Shown one piece after another: positions 12,435 through 22,900 of a stretch of 64,000 nt of DNA (its first letter is position 1; the number at the start of each line of letters is the position of its first letter). The translations under genes were made by a program, and so were the position numbers. The notes below the pieces were generated by a model. That model worked only from the letters and a program-made list of their open reading frames with translations. It did no database searches and was not told the origin of the DNA. Origin of the DNA: Setomelanomma holmii (lineage: Eukaryota; Ascomycota; Dothideomycetes; Pleosporales; Phaeosphaeriaceae); contig ML978176.1 of NCBI GenBank assembly GCA_010015745.1, forward strand, positions 278,925 through 342,924, read 5' to 3'.

Positions 12435-14177
12435 AGTGGAGATACACCATCAAGCGTATCGAAAGAACCGTTGAGAGTCTCAAATGAACCGTCAAGACGT
12501 CTAGAGCTCACTGAAACTTACGTCTCCGGCGAAAGTCGCTTCACGTCCCTAAGAAACACGTCCAACCGATCACCTTTTGTTCATCGCCGTTAGATTGTTT
12601 TTCGCGTTCTTCGGAAATCTGTTAGTCTCTATCCTCACCCAACCACCCTCAGAGCATCGCACTTGTACAATCTCCTTTTGGTTATTATGATTCTATTTTC
12701 CTCTGCACATAGCTTGCGGAGCTGGTGATTTCAAACATCATTTTCGGCAGGCACACATGATATACCCGGTCCGATTTAAGTCGTGTCCTGCGTTACCTGT
12801 CTCGCCTCACGGCGACAATCCTAATTTCTATTCATCGAGACGCAGAAAGTCACCAAGAGCCTTATGAAACATGATTTGACGTGCCACGGGCCGCGTGGAC
12901 GGATTGCTCTAGCGAGAGACAGCCGAGTTCTCAATGAGAATGGTGAAGTGACATGGTGTGCCCATTTTATCATTACCTCGCCACCGTGGACGCCTGTCGA
13001 GAGGGTTGTTACATTGCGCTATTGATACTGCTACGTGGTTGCCAAGGTCCTGTCACGGCTCAGAGTCGACTGCTGACATGATGTCGTTTGGATACGACTC
13101 CTGGCATGGTGCCACAAAGGAGTTAGTGGTAGTACAACAGGCTCTGACTGATGGACGGCTAATCAAACAGCGATCCCTCTCCGACAAAAATGTTTGATTA
13201 GCCTTTGGACTTGGAACCAGTCAGTCGCGTCCCTCCACGACTGCTAACGTTGCATGAAGACAATAATTCGAAACGTTCACCGCCACTCGCGTGCAACCAG
13301 TGCTGGATCCGACGCGTGAGTCTCTAACGCCACATCGCATTGCCAGACTTTCATCTCGTATGCAACTACTCAACAGTGGAGGCCTCTTCAATGCATGAGT
13401 AGCTCGTTTCGCGTACCCACTACTTCTCCAGCCCCCGCACTCACCACACTCACCAAATACCTGAGGCCGACCTCACCACGTCGTCAAAGCCACCCTCACA
13501 CAACACCGTCTCACGCAGCCACCAACCTTCGGAGAATTTCCACTTCCCCGGGACCGACGATCATCTCACCCAGCGACCTGTCGTGGTCCGTGTCACTCCG
13601 CCGCACACCACCACGTCAGTTCATTGAAACGAATCGGAAGCCGCCGCCGGAGTGAGCCCTTTGTGCGACCAAAGGTGGAGACAGAACAGACGCCGAACTC
13701 CTTCGGTTCATTTCCGGACGTATGCTGTGCGAGGGTGGCTGGTGGGCTGGGGGCGAATTGGATGTGGGCTTGGAGAGGAGGGTTGGGTGCATAGGTGGGT
13801 ACGGCGTATGTGGTGAGATGGGGACGGGAGGAATGGGGAGTGACAGTTCCGAAGGTGCCGAATACGATGGCTGGGAAGGAGGAGTCGACATGGGGTGCTG
13901 TGGGAGGATGATGATGCATACCGCTGGGTCGTTGTGGGTGCTGGCATGGGAGTAGTGTGAGAGTAGGAATGTCACGTGCATGTTATCACATGGTCTGTAG
14001 CTGAATGGCAATAAAAGGAAGGCACGTATTGAAGGATACTTCTACCTTAACACCTGTGCCGAACCTCTTCGTGTGCAGTCGCCTTGCAGAGTTCTGTATG
14101 ACTCTAGGTACTTTTCTCTCACAAGATCGTCAATTCGAAAATGCTAATAAGGTATCCAAGCCCTTGCAACAGCCGCT
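12435..14177. other. Intergenic with a 12-bp perfect inverted repeat and a G-rich tract
   Basis: No supported gene. It contains a perfect 12-bp inverted repeat (13157-13168 and 13192-13203) and a strand-biased G-rich stretch at about 13.72-13.93 kb. Open frames through the latter encode Pro/Ser-rich low-complexity peptides on the minus strand. I read those as by-products of base composition. Confidence 0.5.
13157..13203. repeat. Perfect 12-bp inverted repeat with 23-base loop
   Basis: The arm GGCTAATCAAAC at 13157-13168 is matched exactly by its reverse complement at 13192-13203. It could form a hairpin in DNA or RNA, or be a chance palindrome or operator. It lies more than 700 bp downstream of the transcription factor stop codon, in otherwise empty sequence. 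Confidence 0.75.
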
Positions 14178-15202
14178 TCAGTGCCAAACGACGACTCGTC
14201 CCGTGAAGAACAGGACCGACATGACGCTGATGAAAAGCGTCAACGTCCAGCCTAACACCATACGAGATAAGGAGACAACATAGTCCACTCTACTTGTATA
14301 CTCGATGATGTCTGGCGAGCCTTGAAGACATGGCAATATCATTGTCCCGACAATCAGGAGAACAAGAGCTCCAAACACAATTCGCTGTGACCGGGTAGTC
14401 TTTCCCGGGCGGCCGTCGATTAGGAAAAATCTTGCATTGCATGAACCTCGGCATGCTTTGTAGCACTCTGTCGGATATTGAGCTTCGCTTTGGCCGTTGA
14501 TCAAGATGAATCTTGGACTGTGTTGACCTCGATGTGCGTTGCTGTACTCGGTAGGATATCGAGGTTCGTTACAGCCTATCGCAGGCGTGGTGGGAACGAG
14601 CTTCTTTATCATCGTGATATTCCTCTGTTTGATTAGGTCAGTCTCTTGCTATGCCATCACTGCTGCATGTCACATACCTCTTCGTAGAAGAAACGATTCA
14701 CAGTAGTCGTGGTAGTTATGATGGTGTCGCTTGATCCGTCGTTCTCGAGCTTTCTCTCACGGTGATCTTGCTCTAGTCATTTACATTAGTCTCTTGATCG
14801 ATCGTTATTGCTGCATATCACAGACCTCTTCGCGGGGATAGCGTATTATGTTTGTAGTCGTAGTTGCGATGGTGTCGTTTGACCCGTCGTTAATGAGCTT
14901 TCCTCTTACAGTGATCTTTCTCTATTGGTCTACATTAGTCTCTTGCTAAATCTTCGTTGCTGCATACGACAGACCTCTTCGTAGTAATGACGTGTGCTAG
15001 TGGTGGTGGTAGTCACGATGGTGTCGTTCGATGTCGCTCCAAGGATAGAAACGGGTTGCGGTGGAGTCACAGGCCCTATGTAGATTTTCTGTGCAGATGA
15101 GAAGAGAAAAATACTGCTTGCGAGGCAAGGCTTTTGAAGAAGTGGGAGTGGCGCAGCTTGGAAGGAAACATGGTCCAGGACTGAATAGCGTTCCAACAGC
15201 AT
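14178..15202 (-). CDS. Predicted small membrane protein with tandemly duplicated exons (provisional model)
   Basis: I do not recognise this protein. The model is complement(14178..14624, 14678..14749, 14826..14897, 14975..15202), about 272 residues. The two internal exons are each exactly 72 nt and phase 0. They encode related 24-residue peptides containing NDG-S-DTI and a run of threonines and ending EE. The 3' end of the first exon carries a third copy (SNDTIVTTTTTSTRHYYEE). Intron donors are GTCTGT, GTCTGT and GTATGT, and each intron ends in AG. The last exon has a second repeat of 27 residues in tandem (YPTEY...ILINGQ / YPTECY...FLIDGR). Two hydrophobic segments follow (around VFGALVLLIVGTMILP and LGWTLTLFISVMSVLFF), suggesting a two-pass membrane protein. 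All junctions keep frame, which supports the model. The start (ATG at 15202) and the first exon are uncertain. It could also be a decaying repeat rather than an active gene. Confidence 0.45.
14411..14572. repeat. Tandem repeat, two 81-bp units (27 codons)
   Basis: Two adjacent diverged units, 14411-14491 and 14492-14572, both starting GGCCGT and both containing a TCTTG...GACCTCG/GAACCTCG block. In the minus-strand frame each encodes a related 27-residue peptide (RYPTEYSNAHRG... and QYPTECYKACRG...). The period is a multiple of three, so the reading frame is preserved. Confidence 0.75.
14642..15035. repeat. Tandem repeat, ~148-bp unit, two full copies and one partial
   Basis: Units begin at 14642, 14790 and 14939, each with TCTCTTG. 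They share blocks such as CTGCAT, ACCTCTTCG, GATGGTGTCG and, in the full copies, CTACATTAG-like ends. The third copy loses similarity after about 15035. The period covers one 72-nt exon plus one 76-77-nt intron of the minus-strand gene, so the duplication unit is a whole exon-intron module. Confidence 0.85.
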
Positions 15203-15817
15203 TCGAATCAACCAGGTGGACAAATTCAAGATGTATACATGGAAAGTTTGATGATGAACAGCTAGATCCGACTCGAAAAGTGGTTCTCGTTGCTGCGGGT
15301 CGTGCACTTGGGCACTCAACCTCCCGCATTGGGCAGGCACGATGCTGTTGATGCCTCGCAGTCTGGTAAGAGCGGATGTAAACACATCACCAGTGGGGCA
15401 ACTTCCCCACAGACTACATCGAGGATGACGTGCGCTTTCTGTGAAGATTGCGGTGGTACTCTCAACATTTTGATGCCACTTCGCATCGCGAATCTGCTTA
15501 TCTTCTCAGCTCATGGCCGCATCTAGCTCGAATTATGTCGATATTTATTCTTAAACTTCAATTTCAGCACGTCACATACGTCCCACTAGTTGATTTCTCA
15601 TCGCTTCTATGATGGTTTGTTCTCCGTCACCTTCACCTCGACGACGTTGGGAGATTAGACATCGTCGCGCCTGGCGACACCATGTTTTGCAAACGGCGCG
15701 TAGTGCCGTGTTATGATGCCAGTCATTTTCACTCTCCTCGCTCATCGCCTGCGATCCCTCGCTCTTCTTGACGAGTCGCGACATTTCCATCGAACCAGCG
15801 CGTCCTACATCACCACC
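15203..15817. other. Intergenic, divergent region before the 15818 gene
   Basis: It probably holds the promoter and 5' leader of the hypothetical gene at 15818 and perhaps upstream exon sequence of the minus-strand repeat gene. I see no separate gene. The open frame leading into 15818 extends upstream to 15713 with an ATG, but the ATG at 15818 has the better context (CACCACCATGG). Confidence 0.5.
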
Positions 15818-17788
15818 ATGGAAAATCGCAAAGCGCCATTCGGCAAGTCTGCATCAATGTCCACCTTACAGCAGAACGATCAACAGAGCACTCAGTACGC
15901 GAATCAGCCGGTGTATGTAGACCAGTACCAGGCGCTCCAGCAGTCTCCGGGCTTCCAAGGTTTTCGCACTACGCAGACTGCAAAGATGTGGACTCCACCC
16001 TTCAGCGGCTTCCTCACCCCCGGCTCACCATGGAACAATACCAGCAACGGGCTAGCTGACCATGGACCAAGCCCGTTCTTGCCAAACCCTAACAATTGGG
16101 TTGCAGGGTCAGGCTCTTCGGGTTCAGACGCTACCGTTACGCCTGATCATGTCAACAACGACCTCAGTGGGATGATTTCTAAGGCTTCTCTCAACACCAA
16201 TAGCATTGCTAATACCAGTTGGGACAAAGCGATAACCGACATAGTCGCACCTCGCCCTACGTTTCGGAGGTACACAGCCGACGAATTGCTGGCGATCGGA
16301 GCCAGCTCTTATTCTAACGCTCTCAGGTCTACCTTGTTGAACCTTGGTCTTGCTCAGCCCGAGAGCAACGGCCACCTCGAGTCCACTGGCGAGCGCAATG
16401 CGAACTTTCCTGGAAGCAACATGCCAGACAAGAGCTGGCTACCTGGCCTTGGACATCCATCGCTGGGCTCCGAGAAGCATTCCCCGCATAAAGACATCTA
16501 CGTTCCTGGCGGCTTTGCTCATCATCGTCGCGTTTCGAGTCGTGTGTCCTCACTTCCGGCGATCCCATCACCACTAGGACCGAGACACTACGTTGACGAC
16601 CTAGGTTCCGATGTGTCTGGTTTGGTTTCTCCCGTGCCAGCATCGTCCGCCACGAAGCGTCGTGATCAAGAGAAAGATGATGACTCTGATTCTGCCGACG
16701 ACGGATTGCAGATTATCGGTCTCGATGTTCCCGTCCGCCTGACCAGTGATCCAGATAGCCCGTTTTTCAACCCTAGTATATCCGTCCACGGACATGCCCG
16801 CAAGATCACGGATCCCTTTGTCGACTATGAGAACGTATTCGATGACTCGCCTACGCCCTCACCGTCCATGTCGAAGGTCGCGCGCATGCCTATACCGACT
16901 GCAAGGTCAGGAACTAACGCTCGGCAGTCTTCATTGGCTTTATCTCCAGGGCGCTGGGTCACCCGTGAGTACGCAAACTCACCGGCTCCACTTCCAAGCC
17001 AGAGCGTTGTCTCTATGTCCCCAGGATACGTCGAGACCCCAAGCCCGCGCAAGCCCGACTTCCGCTTCACTGAGTCCACCACTCCCAGGACCTCGTCATT
17101 CGATAACTTTGCCCAAGCCAACGATCGTGTCGACTTGCCCATCCCACCGCCTCCCCTCTCGTCAGTCCAAGGCCGTCTCTTCCATACCTCCGAGACTCGC
17201 GCTCAGCTCGATGCCCGGGCTGACGTCCGCGCAGAGTGGATCAGGACTGAAGCCAAGAAGATTGCGGACCTGGGTCGCCTGTCTTTCGCGGCTGCTCAGC
17301 AGTACCAGCAGATGGGGTCACAGAAGGACTTTGAGCTCTGGCAGAAGTTCAGCAAAGCTTATGAAGATGCTACGAACCTGGAGAAGCGGCAGGAGGAACG
17401 ACGCAATATGGTAGGATGATCCATAGGCCGACTACACATGAAGCACATGCTAACTTCTCTGCAGTTCATGCCGCAGGGTATGAAGGCTATGCGCACTGGA
17501 GACGAAAACTTGGCGGGCGATGATTCGGCTGCTTTCACCAACGGAAACCACAGCAATGGGGATGCTGCTCAGGTCCAGGGGTCACTGTTCGGTTGGAAGA
17601 TGGCGTACATGGAACGTGTTTGCGCAGAAACTAAGCGTCGTGCTGCTGAGAAGAAGGAGTCTGAGACCGATGACGATGAGATCACTCCGAACATGCTGGC
17701 TACACTGAGCAAGGACGAAAAGAAGGACTTGAGAAAGCATCTTGTCGCCAGGCTCGAGAAGGCCACGACCGAGAAGGCATTCGTATGA
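15818..17788 (+). CDS. Hypothetical protein, Ser/Pro-rich, C-terminal helical region
   Basis: A 638-residue protein of unknown function, exons 15818-17410 and 17465-17788. The 54-bp intron has GTAGGA donor, GCTAAC branch and CAG acceptor, phase 0. The start at 15818 is preferred for its Kozak-like context. An upstream in-frame ATG at 15713 would add 35 residues. Most of the protein looks disordered: Ser/Pro/Asn-rich segments, an acidic patch (RDQEKDDDSDSADDG) and a 7-residue repeat-free Pro tract (PIPPPPLSS). The C-terminal third is charged and helical from about ETRAQLDARADVRAEWIRTE onward and ends DEKKDLRKHLVARLEKATTE. No catalytic motif, signal peptide or membrane segment is visible. The length and preserved frame across the splice make it a confident gene of unknown role, perhaps an RNA- or cytoskeleton-associated scaffold, but that is only a guess from composition. 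Confidence 0.8.
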
Positions 17789-18054
17789 TCTCGGTCATCT
17801 CGCAGATGTCGCAGACTTGGACAGAGCTAGTGGAAAAGGATTTGTACCTCGAACGACATTTGTGTAATTCGGCCCTTGTCAGCTACGCATCGTTGCGCCA
17901 TCTGTTCGCTAGGTCAACAAGTCAGGAGGTAGACATTGGCTATCATGTCACTTGATACTTACTCTGGTAGTTCTCCACCTAGGTGAGCACTTCATCGTAT
18001 TCAATAAAAACGGTGCACACCGATATTCACATCTAGTCCAGTGATGTAACCTCG

Positions 18055-19931
18055 CTAAGCAGCACCACCCAACTCAATCCTCTTCCCCTTCACACTCTTC
18101 TGCTCCATTCCCAGAGTCACAAAAAATGCAATCGCACTCGTCGCAATCGCCAACACAAACGCCGTAACAATACTCCTATTGTACCCCTCCAACACGCCCG
18201 GCAGCAATTGTTCCGGCACAACCTTCCTCAAATTCGTCGCGCCCGCATTCGCAATAATTCGCGCATCCAGCCCCAGCGCATACCGCGGAATCTCCTTGCC
18301 CAAGCTATTCACAAAGATATTCTGCGCAATACAAATACTCAGCGCGCCACCCAGACTGTTAGAGAACATGACGCAAGCATTCGCCGTCGGCATGTCCTTT
18401 TGGTTCGTCACAACCTGCAACGCTACAAATGGGATCTGCACGCCTGCGTCTGCGCCAATGCCGGCCAGGATCTGGTAGCCTATCCATTGCCCCGCCGGGC
18501 TGTGGACTTTGAGCGTGTACAGCATGCCGGCGCCGATAGCGAAGACGGCAGAGCCGAACCACATGAATGGCGCGTACCAGCCGACGACGGTGATGAGGCC
18601 ACCAATGACGATGGAAGACATGGTGATGCTGACGAGGTAGGCGATTGTGCGGATGCCAGATTCTTCGGCCGTGGTGCCTTTTATTGCTTGAAAGTAGAAG
18701 GGGAGGTAGAAATGTGTCTGAGGTGTGCGTCAGTAGATGGGCATGATGAGACCGTGAGAGATGAGGCGGTTGAAGGGAAGGAGACTTACGTGTATAATGC
18801 CATGGATAATAAGGCGAAGAAGACGCAGCTGACGAGCACGGTTTGCTGCTTGAAGACGCGGAAGGGGATGGTGGCTCGGTCGCCTTGTTTGATTTGAATG
18901 AAGATGAAGACGGAAATCATGAGGAAGAAACCGAGTAATGTTCCCCATACTTTCGAGTTGCTCCATTCGTATGTAAAGCCGCCCCACTGCAGTGCCAGCA
19001 GGAGCGAGACGATTGCGCAGATGAGGAAGATGGCGCCCGCCATGTCGATGTTCTTCAATCGCTCTTTCACAGGGAGATGGCTGTACTGTCGCTCTAGATT
19101 GCTAAAGAAGAAGAATACGACGGCGAGAGGCACGGCGCCGAAAGGCAAATTTATCCAGAAGCACCACCGCCATGATAGGCGATCAGTGAATGCGCCGCCA
19201 AGAATTGGTCCTACGACTGAGGCGATGCCAAACATGGATGAAAGTGCTGCGATGTAGATGGCGCTTTTGCGTAGTGGCACTGAGAAGCCGATGATTGTCA
19301 TGCCACCCAAGTAAAGAGCAGCAGCACCTGCTCCAGCGATGGCGCGGCCGACAATGAACATAGACGAGCTGTTCGCTGCGGCGCAAATGATAGACCCAAC
19401 CTCAAAGATGACGAGCGAAGAGAGATACGTGTACTTCACATCAAAGTACGTGTAGACCTTTCCGAAGGACGGTTGCAGTGATGTGGTGGTGAGTAGGTAG
19501 GATGAGCCGTACCATCTGACGTCTTCCAGACTGTTGAAAACGCTCGTGATTTTTGGTATTGCTGTGGCGATGATTGTATTCTCGAGCGCGATGACGAAGG
19601 TAGTCAGACATAGACCAATCGAGAGGATGGCGAGTTTAACGCCACTCTAATACTTCGACTCATCTTCCGCCTCCTCTTTCGACTTCTCCTTCTCGTCAGA
19701 TGTTGATGCCCGCTTTTCGTCTTCTACCTCCTGCACGACTGCAGTCTTGCCATCATGACATGGCCTCGATGCATTATCTGCTGTTTTGCTTGTCTCGCCC
19801 CTTGGAGTATTCTTGTCGGCATGCCTCGTCAACGAGCTTTCACCCGGCTCGTCTACGTCTTCGGGTGTATATGGTTTGTCCACTCCAACCGTGGTAGGGT
19901 TTGTGGTAGCATTGTGGCCAAGGTCCTGCAT
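18055..19931 (-). pseudogene. DHA14-type MFS drug/toxin:H+ antiporter, disrupted by stop and frameshift
   Basis: The remains of a 14-helix major facilitator transporter, presumably once a plasma-membrane exporter. From the ATG at 19931 comes a charged cytosolic tail ending DEKEKSKEEAEDESKY, then an in-frame TAG (19647-19649). The same frame continues as SGVKLAILSIGLCLTTFVIALENTIIATAIP and on through GRAIAGAGAAALYLGGMT, with the family motif C segment GPILGGAFTDRLSWRWCFWINLP. A GTAAGT...CTCAG intron at 18718-18789 follows ALYT. Joining it puts the next exon one base out of frame: the read HIS-T... stops at once, whereas one extra base would restore the usual T-H-I-Y-Y-L-P-F-Y-F. The rest (18055 to about 18717) is intact, including AGVQIPFVALQVV and the C-terminus VKGKRIELGGAA. 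The TAG could be hidden in an 81-base in-frame intron ending TATTAG, but the frameshift has no splice solution that I could find. Sequencing error is the main alternative. Confidence 0.75.
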
Positions 19932-22900
19932 GTCGGTTCCTGTATGCGCGGGAGTATCCACGGAGGTTTCCGTTGCGGGCCGCTGTGCGTAATGCGTAGA
20001 TTTTGACAGGCGTTCTGTACGCGCGAGCGAAACTCCTGGGCGAAGATGAAGGGCTTGCCGGATACCTAGTTGTAGCTCATAGGCGTATCTGATGTCGAAA
20101 ACAGCCAAAGAGTGGGCAGACAGTGGCACAAGATCGCAAACCCTCGAAAACGCATCGATCGGGGCATCTCTCCTGTTTGTACGGGCGCGAAATCATTCCC
20201 CCGTCTCGCGTCCGCCACGACCGTACAGGATACGGTCCCTACGGTACAGTAGCCGAGACTCTTTCAAGCAAGAGCATCAAACCGACATGGTGACATGTTC
20301 GGGAATTGCTGTTCCGGCGTCAAGTGGCCAATCTGAAAGTCACGAGAGCGAATCTCCGGGGAAGGGCTTGCCCTGGTTGCTTCGCTTCGAGCTGCAGGAC
20401 GAGGTTGTGGCGGTTGGGCAGGTTCTCGCGATGTCGAAGTTGTTCCGCTTCCTACTCCACGGCCGTCGATATATGGTCGCGCTGTTGCGGGAGCAGGTTT
20501 CCATCTTCGTTCCAGCACCTTTAACGGCCTCATCAAACTCATTCGGCGCGGCGCAGTGTCTCGAAGGAGAGGTCACGAGATGGTGTTGTGAGGCAGCCAC
20601 GACGTTCGGCGTCCTTGGTTAGTTTTGGCGCAAGACTCGCTGATCGCTGGGTAACGCTCTGGACCGTGGGGAAAGCGACCGCGAGCATGTGACAGTTTAC
20701 ACTGAAACAATTTCCTTTCTAGAAGTAGGGCCCACAGTTTGTTCGCAGCATCTCCAGCTTTACTTTCGTCTTGATTGGTGTTGCTGAGATGTATGTACTG
20801 AAGCACCCGGCATCAACTCGCGAAGTGTATCAAGACAATCTGCTCGTAACATGGACATGTTACCTCCTACGGAAGGGTTCTTGCACTAATAACAGCTGTT
20901 GGAGGGATATCCCTGGAAGTTCTGCGTAACGAACCGTCCGGTCCCGCATCTGTCATGCCGCATTCGAGTCATAAGCGACGTTGGGAAAGCATCTGTGCAA
21001 AAAAGAGGATTTGTTCTAAAGCTCACTTCCAGACTATCGCCAAGTATCGCGAAGTACAACAGCTTGATTATTGAGAGTATTTGATAGACGCGATTCATGT
21101 GCTATTAGTGCATAATTAGGATTGATTAACTGATGAATAGCTGGGAAGCATGCTCTCTACATAATTGCTTGCACTACATTTCTAATTCACTGTCCTCAAT
21201 GTTAGCAGGGCAAAGCAAATGTACATCGATGGTGTGAAGACATACCTTGGTCGGACAGATATGGCAAGGTGTTTCAACCTTGACAGTAGCCAGTATAGTT
21301 CCATCTTGACCCCTCGCACACTTTCGTTGCTTCATCTGGCCTTTGGCGCAGAATTGTTGCAGAACTGTCCACGAAAGGATCGAGATTAGTCCTAGTATTA
21401 TGTCGACTTCATGCACAAGGACTTACCCATCTCGGTGTGGCCGCACTTGTGCGAGTAGGCATGGTAGAAGCACATGATGTGTTGTCGCCTCGTTGTCCTT
21501 GGACTTGTCAGGTGTCTGGACGATATGATCTGTGAGCTTGCTGTGTTGAAGCTCTGGCGTGTTGCACGGTTAGCGACTATATGCTGAGCGCTATGTCAGT
21601 GCCCTTTGCAGTGAGAGTGGATAATGGCCTTCCTACGAGTAGAAAGGTTTGTTGGTGTGTTCAAGCAGTACGCGATCGGTGAGTCCTGGCAAAGTTGTGC
21701 AGTAAGGACTGTATGATTGATAGCGAACACAATGGCAGATGGTGCAGGTGAGACGCGGTGCCTGTCTGCTTAGATCTTGTCACTCACTGTGAGCTTTATA
21801 GCAACTGTGTGTACGGTGCTTAACCCATCATCGTACTTCGCATCCTATGCGGATGAGCAGTTTGTTGTCGACGGGAGCACCATCAGCCCAGATGCAATTG
21901 CGTTACTTGCAGTATGCGATGCCGTGGATCACGGTCTTCAAACAATACGAACACAGGCATTCCGTCAGTTATCGACAAAAGAGGTCAGACTATCCCCTGA
22001 AGCGGCTTGCGCTTTGAGCGACTATTGTGGTGACACACGGGAGCCGGTAGTGCGAGCCGGTGAACCCTCTAGGATTGGCACCGTAGTGACATCGTACCTC
22101 GAACATGAAAGCGATGCCGCTGTATGGACGGAGCCGTTTGATACGATCGCGTGTTAGAGCGGGAAGAACCAAACTCAAACCTTAACCAGTACGGCGGTAA
22201 TCCGTGTTTGCTTTGTCCCACAGAAATGGAATCTCGACACTGTTATAGCCATTGTTTGTTGGGTTTTGCGCATAAGGTCTTGGTGTGGTATCATATTATC
22301 CTTCTGGAATTGCCATTCGGTAGCCGCCTTGCCGTCGGATATGCGCCGATTTGACTGCTGCGATCCATGTTCACTTACTTGGCATAGGAAGCGTTGTGGC
22401 ATTCTAGACAGCCTGGCCACCAAAGTAGTATTTCATGAAGATTAGCGTTGATCAAGTAATCTTTGCTCTATAGCATGGACTCCGAATCAGGATCGGAATT
22501 GAAAGTCGAATGCCGTCGTCTCGATCTTGCTAGCCGCAATGTACAAGCATAGGTGGTCTTGTTACGTCGCATGCGAGGGTGGATAGGACAACGCACAGCC
22601 GAATTGCTCTGCGCGGCCGCACTGGAAATGTCAGGACTCCACAGTCATGCGGCGGGCTAATGCCTAGTTGATTCCACGGAGGCTGGTGGTGTGTAGATGA
22701 TGAGATGATGTTTGTCGAGTGGCCGCTAACTGTATTACCACGGCATTTTTGGAATATTCCGCACAGCAGCCAATCACAATGCACCACTCACCGCCAATTC
22801 GAGGTGGATCCGTCTGCTGCAAACTCGCTGCAAGGCCCGCATGGCAGCGCGTATGACGAAACGGTAGCTGACGGATATCAGTAGTAGTCGCCGGCTAGAC

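Noticed and set aside
21777..22157. 126-codon plus-strand open frame as a gene
   Set aside because: It starts at TTG, has no internal Met, no recognised motif and no flanking splice sites that extend it.
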